A stretch of DNA of 12,621 nucleotides, taken from contig CALFTO010000099.1 in assembly GCA_937916195.1 (NCBI GenBank), positions 1 through 12,621 on the forward strand, written 5' to 3'. The position numbers and the translations under genes were made by a program. The stretch comes from an uncultured Clostridia bacterium. GTDB lineage: Bacteria > Bacillota > Clostridia > Oscillospirales > Acutalibacteraceae. The notes under the pieces were generated by a model. The model saw only the letters and a program-made list of their open reading frames with translations, ran no database searches and was not told where the DNA came from. Positions 1 to 6,861 of the stretch are shown here, piece by piece (position 1 is the stretch's first letter; each line of letters begins with the position of its first letter).

Positions 1-197
1 TTATTATCCTTACAAGCTTTTTCATCACCTTTATTTCTAAAGGTATGGTAGAGGTAAGAAAAACATTTATGTTCACAAATGATTCAATATCAAACATTGT
101 TGTGGGCATTGTGTATTTTGCAGTAATCATTTGCTCGTTCTTTATTAACTACAAACTTGTGTTCAGAAAAAAAGAAAAGGAGGAATTTAAGAAATGA
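1..197 (+). CDS. ABC transporter permease, C-terminal end only (nucleoside/simple-sugar importer type)
   Basis: The reading frame is open from the window edge (first whole codon at base 3) and stops with TGA at 195-197. The 64 visible residues include a hydrophobic helix (NIVVGIVYFAVIICSFF) followed by a basic cytoplasmic tail rich in Lys and Glu, as expected for the last membrane segment of an inner-membrane permease. The stop overlaps the ATG of the next permease (ATGA), so the two are translationally coupled and probably form a heterodimeric channel. By analogy with Firmicute nucleoside importers this would be the NupP-like partner, with the lipoprotein and ATPase genes further upstream. 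The position and pairing carry the call; the fragment alone would not identify the family. Confidence 0.75.
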   Translation, partial: IILTSFFITFISKGMVEVRKTFMFTNDSISNIVVGIVYFAVIICSFFINYKLVFRKKEKEEFKK

Positions 198-1162
198 CAG
201 TTACATTCTTAATGAGTGCTATTGCAATCGGCACAGTTCTTCTTTTCGGATGCATCGGTGAAACAATTACAGAAAAAGCAGGTCACTTAAACCTTGGCAT
301 TCCCGGCATTATGTGTACAGGCACTGTTGGAGGATGTCTTTTCGTCAGCTTATATCTGAACAGCCTTGAAATAGTCGAAAATGCTTCTTGGTTAATGCTG
401 ATTTTCTCTTCTCTTTTTGGTGCATTTCTTTTTGCATCTTTAACAGGTGCAATTTATGCGGTAATGACCATTACATTCCGTTGTAATCAAAATATTACAG
501 GTCTTGCAATTACAATTTTTGGTAACGGCTTGACTCAATTCTTAATGCACTCCTATGTTGATAAAAGTGATTTTTCTACAGCAGGTAAAATAATTGCTAA
601 ATGCTTACCCTTTGCTGAAAATTCAGACGGCATTGTTAAAGTATTATTTGGTCACGGATTTTATGTGTATTTTGCCATTCTTATTGCTTTAATTACAACA
701 TTTATCTTTAATCGCACTAAGGTTGGTCTTAACCTTCGTGCAATTGGAGAAAACACCGCAACTGCAGATGCCATGGGCGTTAATATCACATTGTACAAAT
801 ATGTTGCAATTTTAGTAGGTAGTGGTATTGCCGGCTTTGGTGGCGTATTCTACATTATGGACTATGTTAAGGGCAGCTGGGAAAATGCATCAACCATTGA
901 AGCATTTGGCTGGCTTGCAATCGCACTTGTTATTTTCACATTATGGAAACCAAATATCTCAATAATCGGTTCATACCTTTTCGGTGCGTTATATATAGCA
1001 GCTTTTGTTTTTGGAAATATTTCATTTTCAGGACGTGAAATCTTAAAAATGTTGCCCTATGTAATTACAATTATTGTTTTAATTGTTACAAGTATGATGA
1101 ATAAAAAAGAGAATCAACCTCCTGCTTCACTTGGATTATCATACTTTAGAGAAGACAGATAA
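194..1162 (+). CDS. ABC transporter permease, NupQ-like (nucleoside/simple-sugar importer)
   Basis: This 322-residue integral membrane protein is the second permease of a BMP-type ABC importer, a family that takes up nucleosides or related small molecules. The N-terminus has the family pattern of a first helix followed by GETITEKAGHLNLGIPGIM (residues 22-40). Residues 175-198 hold the cytoplasmic coupling loop (VGLNLRAIGENTATADAMG) that contacts the ATPase. The C-terminal tail PPASLGLSYFRED (309-321) is also typical of NupQ-like proteins. About eight to nine hydrophobic segments fit the branched-chain amino acid/simple-sugar permease fold. An AAGGAGG SD lies at 177-183, inside the upstream permease gene, and the start overlaps that gene's stop. 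The substrate cannot be fixed from sequence: guanosine or other nucleosides are most likely, but riboflavin-type or sugar substrates remain possible. Confidence 0.88.
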   Translation: MTVTFLMSAIAIGTVLLFGCIGETITEKAGHLNLGIPGIMCTGTVGGCLFVSLYLNSLEIVENASWLMLIFSSLFGAFLFASLTGAIYAVMTITFRCNQNITGLAITIFGNGLTQFLMHSYVDKSDFSTAGKIIAKCLPFAENSDGIVKVLFGHGFYVYFAILIALITTFIFNRTKVGLNLRAIGENTATADAMGVNITLYKYVAILVGSGIAGFGGVFYIMDYVKGSWENASTIEAFGWLAIALVIFTLWKPNISIIGSYLFGALYIAAFVFGNISFSGREILKMLPYVITIIVLIVTSMMNKKENQPPASLGLSYFREDR

Positions 1163-1176
1163 AAGGAAGTATTATT

Positions 1177-2571
1177 ATGAATAACAAATATGATGTAATT
1201 ATTATCGGCGCAGGACCTTCAGGTATCTTCTGCGCATATGAGCTTTTAGCTAAAAAACCCGATATTAATATTCTTATGGTTGAAAAGGGACGTTCAATTG
1301 AAAAAAGAATGTGCCCAAAAAGAAAAACTAAAAAATGCGTTGGCTGTCAGCCTTGTTCAATCACAACAGGTTTTGCGGGCGCAGGTGCTTTCTCTGACGG
1401 TAAATTGTCACTTTCACCCGATGTTGGCGGTACTTTACCCGATATTCTCGGTTACGAAAAAACTATGGAGCTTTTGAAAGAAGCTGATAGTGTTTATCTC
1501 GATTTCGGTGCTGACACCAATGTTTATGGTGTTGATAAGCAGAAAGAAATTGAAGAAATTCGCAGAAAAGCAATTAATGCAAATTTAAAGCTTATTGAAT
1601 GTCCTATTCGTCACCTTGGTACTGAAGAAGGCTATAAGATTTACGGCAGACTTCAGCATCATCTTGAAGAAAAAGGCTGTAATATCATTTTCAACACAAT
1701 GGTTGAAGATATAATTATTGAAAACAATGAAGTAAAAGGTATTGTTGCAGGCGGAAACACTTACTATTCTGACAAAATCGTTGCGGCGGTTGGTCGTGAA
1801 GGTGCAGAGTGGTTAAGTCACATCTGTAAAGACCACAATATTGAAACTCAGGTTGGTACAGTTGACGTTGGTGTTCGTGTTGAGGTTCGTGATGAGGTTA
1901 TGAAATTCCTTAACGAAAATCTCTACGAAGCAAAGCTTGTTTATTATTCACAGACTTTTGATGATAAGGTAAGAACCTTCTGTTCTAACCCATCAGGCGA
2001 AGTTGCAACAGAGTATTACGACAATGGCTTGGCAGTTGTTAACGGTCACGCTTATAAATCTGCTGAATTCAAGACGAACAACACTAATTTTGCACTTCTT
2101 GTGTCAAAAAATTTCACAAAGCCGTTCAAATCCCCCATTGAGTACGGCAAGCACATTGCGCAGTTAAGCAATATGCTTTGTGATGGTAAAATTCTTGTGC
2201 AGACCTACGGTGACTTTAAGCGTGGCAGAAGAACAACTTCAGAAAGACTTTGCAGAAACAATCTTATTCCAACACTTAAAGATGCTGTTCCCGGTGACTT
2301 ATCACTTGTATTCCCCCACAGAATTATGGTGGATATTGCTGAAATGCTTGAAGCTCTTGATAAAGTTACTCCCGGTATTGCAAGTGATGAAACACTACTT
2401 TACGGTGTTGAAGTTAAGTTCTATTCAAACAAAGTTGTTGTTGACACTAACTTTGAAACAAGTGTCAAAGGTCTTCACGCAATCGGTGACGGTGCTTCTG
2501 TTACACGCGGACTTATGCAGGCATCATCAAACGGCATAAGCGTTGCAAGAAGTATTCTTGAAACTATATAA
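1177..2571 (+). CDS. FAD-dependent oxidoreductase, COG2509 type
   Basis: This 464-residue soluble flavoprotein opens with a Rossmann FAD-binding motif (VIIIGAGPSG, residues 7-16) ending in an acidic residue at E36 that would hold the ribose. The conserved family block GFAGAGAFSDGKLSLS follows at 65-80. Near the C-terminus HAIGDGASVTRGLMQA (434-449) supplies the second FAD contact, with D438 as the GD-motif aspartate. Just before the GAGAFSDGK block are four cysteines, C46, C54, C57 and C60 (C-X7-C-X2-C-X2-C), which look like a metal or Fe-S site. The family (FAD-dependent dehydrogenase, COG2509) has no firmly established substrate, so no reaction is claimed. The gene starts 14 bp after the permease behind an AAGGAAG SD (1164-1170) and ends at a strong terminator, so it is probably the last gene of the transporter operon. 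Confidence 0.85.
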   Translation: MNNKYDVIIIGAGPSGIFCAYELLAKKPDINILMVEKGRSIEKRMCPKRKTKKCVGCQPCSITTGFAGAGAFSDGKLSLSPDVGGTLPDILGYEKTMELLKEADSVYLDFGADTNVYGVDKQKEIEEIRRKAINANLKLIECPIRHLGTEEGYKIYGRLQHHLEEKGCNIIFNTMVEDIIIENNEVKGIVAGGNTYYSDKIVAAVGREGAEWLSHICKDHNIETQVGTVDVGVRVEVRDEVMKFLNENLYEAKLVYYSQTFDDKVRTFCSNPSGEVATEYYDNGLAVVNGHAYKSAEFKTNNTNFALLVSKNFTKPFKSPIEYGKHIAQLSNMLCDGKILVQTYGDFKRGRRTTSERLCRNNLIPTLKDAVPGDLSLVFPHRIMVDIAEMLEALDKVTPGIASDETLLYGVEVKFYSNKVVVDTNFETSVKGLHAIGDGASVTRGLMQASSNGISVARSILETI

Positions 2572-2577
2572 ACAATT

Positions 2578-2603
2578 GGGGCTGTTTTCAGCCCCTTATT
2601 TTT
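2578..2603 (+). terminator. Rho-independent terminator after the FAD oxidoreductase
   Basis: A perfect 7-bp stem, GGGGCTG (2578-2584) with CAGCCCC (2589-2595), closes a TTTT loop and runs straight into TTATTTTT. It begins 6 bp after the oxidoreductase stop and ends 12 bp before the ABC-F start codon, so it separates the transporter operon from the ATPase gene. Confidence 0.92.
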
Positions 2604-2615
2604 AGAGATTAAGTT

Positions 2616-4508
2616 ATGCTAATTACACTTCAAAATATAAATAAAAGTTTTCTTGACAAAATAATATTGAAAAATGTTAATCTCGCTGTTAACGATAAAG
2701 ACAGAATTGGTCTTTTGGGAATTAACGGTGTGGGTAAGACTACCCTTCTCAATATTATTTCGGGTAATCTTGAGTGTGATGAGGGTACAATTGCACCTAA
2801 ATCTGATTTGCGAATAGGATATTTAAAGCAAAACGAGGCTTTAAATACATCAAACACCTTAAAAGAAGAAATTCAGAATTCATTACAATTAGTTTTTGAT
2901 ACACGTAAAAAGCTTGAAGATATTTCTAAAAAGATGTCTTTTGCGAGTGAACACGAATATGACGAGCTTTCTGCAGAATATGAGCGACTTACAAATATTT
3001 ACGATGCTGCGGATGGCTATAATGCTGAAGTAAGAATAAACACCGTATTAAACGGTATGGGATTTGGTGATTTTGATTTAAACACCTCTGTTTCTGTTCT
3101 TTCTGGCGGTGAAAAAACGCGATTTGCCCTTGCTAAAATTCTTGTTGAAAATCCAAATCTGCTTATTCTTGACGAGCCCACAAACCACTTGGATTTTTCT
3201 ATGCTCAATTGGCTTGAAAACTATCTCGCATCATATAAAGGTGCAGTTATCATAGTATCTCATGACAGATATTTCTTGAATGCAGTGGCATCTGACATAT
3301 GCGAAATTGAAAACGGTGAATTGGTAAGATACAAGGGTGGCTATTCTGCTTTTCTTAAACAAAAAGAAGAACGCATTAAAACCCTCACAAAAGAATACGA
3401 AAAGCAACAAAAAGAAATTGAAGAATTACGCGATTATGTACGTAAAAACCTTGCGAAATCAAGTAGTATTAACAGTGTTGGCTCTCGTGTTAAAGCTCTT
3501 GAAAAAATGGAGCTTGCAGCAAAACCAAATCCAAAGATTAAAGATTTGCATATTGCGTTCCCCTTTGATATTGAGCCACACAAGACTATTCTTGAGTGCA
3601 AAGGATTAAAGGTCAGCGTTGGCAAAGGCGACAGTAAACGCACTTTGTTCCAAAATCTTGATTTAGAGATTACACGTGGTGAAAAGGTTGCATTTGTTGG
3701 TAAAAATGGTGTCGGCAAATCCTCATTTTTAAAGGCTATTCTTAAAAAGATGTCTTATGAAGGCTCGGTGCGTTGGGGCGGTAATGTCAAGATTTCATAT
3801 TTTGACCAGGAGCTTGCCTCACTTGACCTTAATATGACAGTAATAGAAGCAGTTCATCGCAAATTCCCAACAAAGACCGAATATGAAATCCGCAGTATGC
3901 TTGCTCGTTTTCTTATTGAGGATGAGGATGTATTCAAGAAAATTCGTGAAATGAGTGGTGCAAACCGTGCTAAAGTTGCTTTGTGCATAATCGTCTTTGA
4001 ACGCTCAAATGTGCTTGTTTTAGACGAACCTACCAATCACCTTGATTACAAGGCAAAAGAGGCTTTAGACCACGCTTTGAGCCAATATGAAGGCACTGTG
4101 ATTATGGTATCTCACGACAGATATTTACTCAATTCTGTGCCGGATAAAATCATTGAAATGAAGCCCTACGAGGTTATAATTTATAAGGGTAATTACGATT
4201 ATTACAAGGAGCATGTGCAGACTGAAATAAAAGAAAAAGCGACAAAGCCCGAAAATAAGAGCGATGCCGCAATTCAGTATGATGAGTCGAGGAAAAACAA
4301 GGCACAGGACAGAAAACGCCGTGCAAAGCTTATGAATACTGAAAAGGAAATGGAAGCCTTGCAGGGCAAAATTAATGAGCTTAAAGAACTGATTGAAGAC
4401 CCCGATATTTCAAGTGATTATGCAAGACTTTCAGAAATTCTTAAAGAAATTAATGTCAAAGAAGAAGCCCTTGAAGAGCTTGAAACTTTGTGGCTCGAGT
4501 TAGCATAA
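2616..4508 (+). CDS. ABC-F family ATPase (ribosome-associated type), degenerate second signature
   Basis: This 630-residue protein has two ABC ATPase domains and no membrane segments, the ABC-F layout; family members act on the ribosome rather than in transport. Domain 1 has Walker A GINGVGKTT (35-43), signature LSGGE (162-166), Walker B ending LDEPTNHLD (185-193) and switch SHDR (215-218). The helical inter-domain linker spans about 245-310 and includes VRKNLA and SRVKALEKME. Domain 2 has Walker A GKNGVGKSS (362-370), Walker B LDEPTNHLD (469-477) and switch SHDR (499-502). Its signature reads MSGAN (446-450) instead of LSGGE. A Lys/Glu-rich coiled coil (about 555-630) resembles the C-terminal domain of Uup/YdiF-type members. 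The SD is weak (AGAG, 2605-2608) and the start is closely preceded by a terminator. It looks like a housekeeping ABC-F; nothing marks it as an antibiotic-resistance type. Confidence 0.92.
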   Translation: MLITLQNINKSFLDKIILKNVNLAVNDKDRIGLLGINGVGKTTLLNIISGNLECDEGTIAPKSDLRIGYLKQNEALNTSNTLKEEIQNSLQLVFDTRKKLEDISKKMSFASEHEYDELSAEYERLTNIYDAADGYNAEVRINTVLNGMGFGDFDLNTSVSVLSGGEKTRFALAKILVENPNLLILDEPTNHLDFSMLNWLENYLASYKGAVIIVSHDRYFLNAVASDICEIENGELVRYKGGYSAFLKQKEERIKTLTKEYEKQQKEIEELRDYVRKNLAKSSSINSVGSRVKALEKMELAAKPNPKIKDLHIAFPFDIEPHKTILECKGLKVSVGKGDSKRTLFQNLDLEITRGEKVAFVGKNGVGKSSFLKAILKKMSYEGSVRWGGNVKISYFDQELASLDLNMTVIEAVHRKFPTKTEYEIRSMLARFLIEDEDVFKKIREMSGANRAKVALCIIVFERSNVLVLDEPTNHLDYKAKEALDHALSQYEGTVIMVSHDRYLLNSVPDKIIEMKPYEVIIYKGNYDYYKEHVQTEIKEKATKPENKSDAAIQYDESRKNKAQDRKRRAKLMNTEKEMEALQGKINELKELIEDPDISSDYARLSEILKEINVKEEALEELETLWLELA

Positions 4509-4510
4509 AT

Positions 4511-5746
4511 TTAAAAACTTGCCGGCGGTAATGAGGAGTAATCCGATTTTCCCGTCGGCATTTTTATACCTAAAAGTCGACATCCGTTAAAAACAAGGTT
4601 TCTCCCCTGTTTTTCACGTATCTTAGTCAATGTTTCATCAACAATTTCGTGTTTTTCGTGAGTTTCAATATCATAACCTACGGTTAACTGCTGAAAGCTT
4701 TTTTCATAGACAAGATTATATGTCCTTACCGTTAATGAACGGATATTTCTTTTCCATTTATGCTTTTCAAGAAATACTGCCACCGCACCATCAAAAAGCT
4801 CTTTTGCGCTGAATGTTGGAAACTCAAGCGGTGCGGAATATTGCTTAACCGTAAGATTATCGTCTTTCACGGCTACCTGAATTCCTGTGGCAAGTAAATG
4901 TTCACGGCGAAGTCCTTTTGATACACTTATGCAAAGCTCCGCAATTACTCGCTGTGCCTCATAAGCTGACAGCAGACTTTCAACGCAAGTAATTCCCCTG
5001 CTCACGCTTTTCATTATGGGCTTTGAGTCCATGTGGGATACAGGCGAAGTGTCCATTCCGTTTGCATAAAGCCATAAATCAAAGCCGTTTTTACCGAGGA
5101 TTTTTTTCATAAACGAGCCTTGCGATAAGGCTATATCTCCAATAGTTTTTATGCCGTATTTTTCGAGTGTTTTGGTTGTTCTTCTGCCCACGAACAGTAA
5201 TTCAGAGGCTGGCAAGCTCCAAATCTTATCTTTAAAATTCTCGCGTGAAATAGCCGTTGTAGCATCGGGCTTTTTCATATCGCTGCCAAGCTTTGCGAAA
5301 ACCTTGTTGAATGAAACTCCCACCGAAATCGTGAGCCCTGTTTCGCGACGGATGTGATTTCTTATATCATTAGCTATTTTTTCGCCCTCACCGAACAGAA
5401 TTGTACTTCCGCTCACATCAAGCCAACATTCATCCATACCAAAGGGCTCAATTAAATCGGTATATTGAGCATAAATATCTTTGACAATCTCAGAGTAATA
5501 ATGATACGCATCAAAATCGGTCTGAACTATAATAATACCCTTGCACTTTTTCTTTGCCTCGAATATGGTGTCACCCGTTTTAACACCACAAATTTTTGCG
5601 GGCTGTGACTTTGCAAGTACAATACCGTGACGGTCATCGTCACTACCGCAAACGGCTACAGGCAAACCCTTTAAAGCGGGATTTTTAACACATTCAACCG
5701 ACGCATAGAAATTGTTAAGGTCACAATGCAGTATAACTCTTTTCAA
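4511..5746 (-). CDS. dinB: Y-family DNA polymerase IV (DinB type), SOS-regulated, TTG start
   Basis: This translesion DNA polymerase has 411 residues from the preferred start. Catalytic metal ligands are visible as D9 (HCDLNNFYASVE) and D105-E106 (FGMDECWLD). Y14 sits at the steric-gate position that excludes ribonucleotides. The thumb helix-hairpin-helix follows (about 178-212), then the little-finger domain (about 240-350). QQLTVGY (352-358) occupies the place where relatives carry a QLSLF-type beta-clamp motif; here it is weak. The TTG at 5746 is chosen because GGAGGGG lies 6 nt upstream, whereas an in-frame TTG at 5776 falls inside the promoter -10 box. There is no ATG nearby. The promoter carries a LexA box, so induction by DNA damage is expected. 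The gene converges on the ABC-F gene with 2 bp between the stops and no visible terminator. Confidence 0.93.
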   Translation of the reverse strand: MKRVILHCDLNNFYASVECVKNPALKGLPVAVCGSDDDRHGIVLAKSQPAKICGVKTGDTIFEAKKKCKGIIIVQTDFDAYHYYSEIVKDIYAQYTDLIEPFGMDECWLDVSGSTILFGEGEKIANDIRNHIRRETGLTISVGVSFNKVFAKLGSDMKKPDATTAISRENFKDKIWSLPASELLFVGRRTTKTLEKYGIKTIGDIALSQGSFMKKILGKNGFDLWLYANGMDTSPVSHMDSKPIMKSVSRGITCVESLLSAYEAQRVIAELCISVSKGLRREHLLATGIQVAVKDDNLTVKQYSAPLEFPTFSAKELFDGAVAVFLEKHKWKRNIRSLTVRTYNLVYEKSFQQLTVGYDIETHEKHEIVDETLTKIREKQGRNLVFNGCRLLGIKMPTGKSDYSSLPPASF

Positions 5747-5752
5747 AAAAAT

Positions 5753-5759
5753 CCCCTCC
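5753..5759 (-). promoter_or_regulatory. Shine-Dalgarno that decides the dinB TTG start
   Basis: On the minus strand GGAGGGG is followed by 6 nt and then TTGAAAAGAGTT, giving a protein that begins at the conserved VILHCDLNNFYAS core. It lies downstream of the predicted transcription start, unlike any alternative start codon. Confidence 0.85.
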
Positions 5760-5775
5760 GTTATTTTATGAAACA

Positions 5776-5804
5776 ATTATACCGAACATTTGTTCTATTG
5801 TCAA
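5776..5804 (-). promoter_or_regulatory. Consensus sigma-A promoter of dinB
   Basis: Read on the minus strand: TTGACA (5804-5799), a 17-bp spacer, TATAAT (5781-5776). Both hexamers and the spacing match the sigma-A consensus exactly. Transcription should start near 5769, giving a leader of about 22 nt that contains the SD. Such a strong core promoter needs tight repression, and the operator in its spacer can provide it. Confidence 0.9.
5783..5796 (-). promoter_or_regulatory. LexA (SOS) box in the dinB promoter spacer
   Basis: On the plus strand the site reads CGAACATTTGTTCT, matching the Gram-positive LexA/DinR consensus CGAAC-N4-GTTCG except for the last base and one spacer base. It lies wholly between the -35 and -10 boxes, where bound LexA would block RNA polymerase. 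Cleavage of LexA after DNA damage would release it. Confidence 0.88.
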
Positions 5805-5834
5805 TATAAAATAACTGTAAGAGCAAAAAATGAA

Positions 5835-6524
5835 TTATCTTTCTATATTGTGTTTGTTATTTTTACTTAATTTGGAGAGAATACGCAACACTGTAAATCC
5901 GAGTGCAAAAATCACTATAAAGAAAACTATCGCAAAAACAGTTATAAATTTAATGTTCTCTATTCTTGAATAAATCGTTGCTGAACCTGCTACTGTAAAT
6001 ACAAATGACATAATTCCACTGGTCATTATATCCTTTAATTTAGTTGCTTTGCATTTTGAAGAAACATCCCATAAACCATTCTTTACAGTAATTGCTATAG
6101 AAATAATACCGCCAATCAGTATAGTTACTGTTTCGCCTATAATGTATTGAATGCTTCCAAATATAATCAGCTGTACTACAAGTGTTATTGCACAAATAAT
6201 AAATGTAATTAACAAAACTAAATTGCAAACATCAGCAAACTTCTTTTTCTTTATTTCACTATAATCTGCCATCTTTGTTAATGTTTCTTTTAACTCTTTA
6301 TCCATGTCTTTGTCTTTTCTTTCTCCGTCAAGAATTTCACTTATTTCAACATCATAGAATTCTGCAAGTTGAATAAGGATACTTAAATCAGGCATATTTG
6401 AGGCGGTTTCCCATCTTGATATTGTTCTGCCTGCAACACCAAGTTTTTCTGCCAGCTGTTCTTGCGTAAGTCCTTTTTCTTTTCTTAATTCCTTTAAAAA
6501 GCTACCTATTTTTTTCATATTCAT
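5835..6524 (-). CDS. XRE-family regulator with four C-terminal membrane helices
   Basis: This 229-residue protein joins a DNA-binding domain to a membrane domain. Residues 6-60 form an HTH of the Cro/C1 type: the first helix pair contains LKELRKEKGLTQEQLAEKLG (10-29) and the recognition helix region is VAGRTISRWETASNMPDL (30-47). A charged linker (65-98) leads to four hydrophobic segments at about 101-124, 128-147, 168-186 and 193-215, ending in a basic tail. This is a membrane-tethered one-component regulator, common in Firmicutes, which presumably senses an envelope signal; its target is unknown. The ATG at 6524 is chosen because AAGGGAGGG lies 6 nt upstream; an in-frame TTG at 6542 overlaps that SD. 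dinB lies downstream on the same strand but has its own promoter. Confidence 0.87.
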   Translation of the reverse strand: MNMKKIGSFLKELRKEKGLTQEQLAEKLGVAGRTISRWETASNMPDLSILIQLAEFYDVEISEILDGERKDKDMDKELKETLTKMADYSEIKKKKFADVCNLVLLITFIICAITLVVQLIIFGSIQYIIGETVTILIGGIISIAITVKNGLWDVSSKCKATKLKDIMTSGIMSFVFTVAGSATIYSRIENIKFITVFAIVFFIVIFALGFTVLRILSKLSKNNKHNIER

Positions 6525-6530
6525 TGATAG

Positions 6531-6539
6531 CCCTCCCTT
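6531..6539 (-). promoter_or_regulatory. Shine-Dalgarno that decides the XRE regulator start
   Basis: AAGGGAGGG on the minus strand sits 6 nt before ATG at 6524. A second ATG at 6518 would be 12 nt away and is less likely. Confidence 0.8.
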
Positions 6540-6544
6540 CAACT

Positions 6545-6601
6545 AAAGTGTAATCTTAACAAATATAAAAGTACACGACATAAAATGAGAATTAACACTT
6601 T
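6545..6601 (-). repeat. Spaced inverted repeat upstream of the XRE regulator
   Basis: On the plus strand AAAGTGT (6545-6551) is mirrored by ACACTTT (6595-6601), and CTTAAC (6555-6560) by GTTAAG (6603-6608). The arms flank the stretch where the regulator's promoter should lie, and could be an autoregulatory operator. The region is AT-rich, the arms are short, and no convincing -35/-10 pair was found here. Confidence 0.25.
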
Positions 6602-6640
6602 GGTTAAGAAAAACACAAAATATTATGTCATTATCTTAAA

Positions 6641-6673
6641 TACGAAAAGTCGCAAACCGAAAGGAATGCGACT
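6641..6673 (-). terminator. Terminator-like hairpin between tRNA-Pro and the XRE gene
   Basis: AGTCGCA (6648-6654) pairs perfectly with TGCGACT (6667-6673). Inside it CC and GG pair around a 4-nt loop, separated from the outer stem by a 2x2 internal loop. On the minus strand the stem is followed by TTTTCGTA, a short T run, so it could be a back-up terminator for tRNA read-through. On the plus strand the loop is GAAA (GNRA type), so a structured RNA in that direction cannot be excluded. Confidence 0.4.
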
Positions 6674-6720
6674 GATACACAACAAAACTAATAAAAAACA
6701 TATGAAACTCTATTTTAAGC

Positions 6721-6766
6721 AAAAAAATTGAGTATTCACAGGTCAAATCCCTTATGAATACTCAAT
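6721..6766 (-). terminator. Rho-independent terminator of tRNA-Pro
   Basis: TTGAGTATTCA (6728-6738) and TGAATACTCAA (6755-6765) form a perfect 11-bp stem with a 16-nt loop, begun 2 bp past the encoded CCA end. On the minus strand it is followed by a run of seven T (6727-6721). It ends the tRNA transcript. Confidence 0.9.
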
Positions 6767-6767
6767 A

Positions 6768-6843
6768 TGGTCGGAGTGACAGGACTTGAACCTGCGGCCT
6801 CTTGACCCCCAGTCAAGCGCGCTCCCAGCTGCGCCACACCCCG
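6768..6843 (-). tRNA. tRNA-Pro (anticodon GGG)
   Basis: The 76-nt minus-strand gene folds as a full cloverleaf. The acceptor stem is CGGGGTG with CACTCCG (one G-U pair), the D stem GCGC/GCGC around an 8-nt loop, and the anticodon stem CTTGA/TCAAG. The anticodon loop CTGGGGG places GGG at positions 34-36 (bases 6810-6808). The T arm is GCAGG-TTCAAGT-CCTGT. Discriminator A and the 3' CCA are encoded. The C1-G72 pair fits tRNA-Pro. It reads CCC and CCU codons, and has its own promoter and terminator. Confidence 0.95.
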
Positions 6844-6861
6844 CTATTGTCAACGCAAGAT

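Noticed and set aside
3434..3718. Open frame of 94 codons antisense to the ABC-F gene
   Set aside because: It mirrors the Walker A region of the second ATPase domain, has no recognisable domain or SD, and is explained by the coding bias of the real gene. The same holds for the antisense frames at 2630-2857, 3017-3208 and 3854-4036.
2616..4508. ABC-F gene as an antibiotic-resistance determinant
   Set aside because: The linker is of the ordinary Uup/YdiF type, there is no leader peptide, and no mobile element is nearby. A housekeeping role is the simpler reading.
5747..5776. Longer DinB starting at the TTG at 5776 (10 extra residues)
   Set aside because: That codon lies inside the promoter -10 box and before the expected transcript start, and has no SD. 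The TTG at 5746 has GGAGGGG at ideal spacing.
6768..6843. tRNA-Pro as an attachment site for an integrated element
   Set aside because: No integrase is present and I saw no second copy of the tRNA 3' end in the window.
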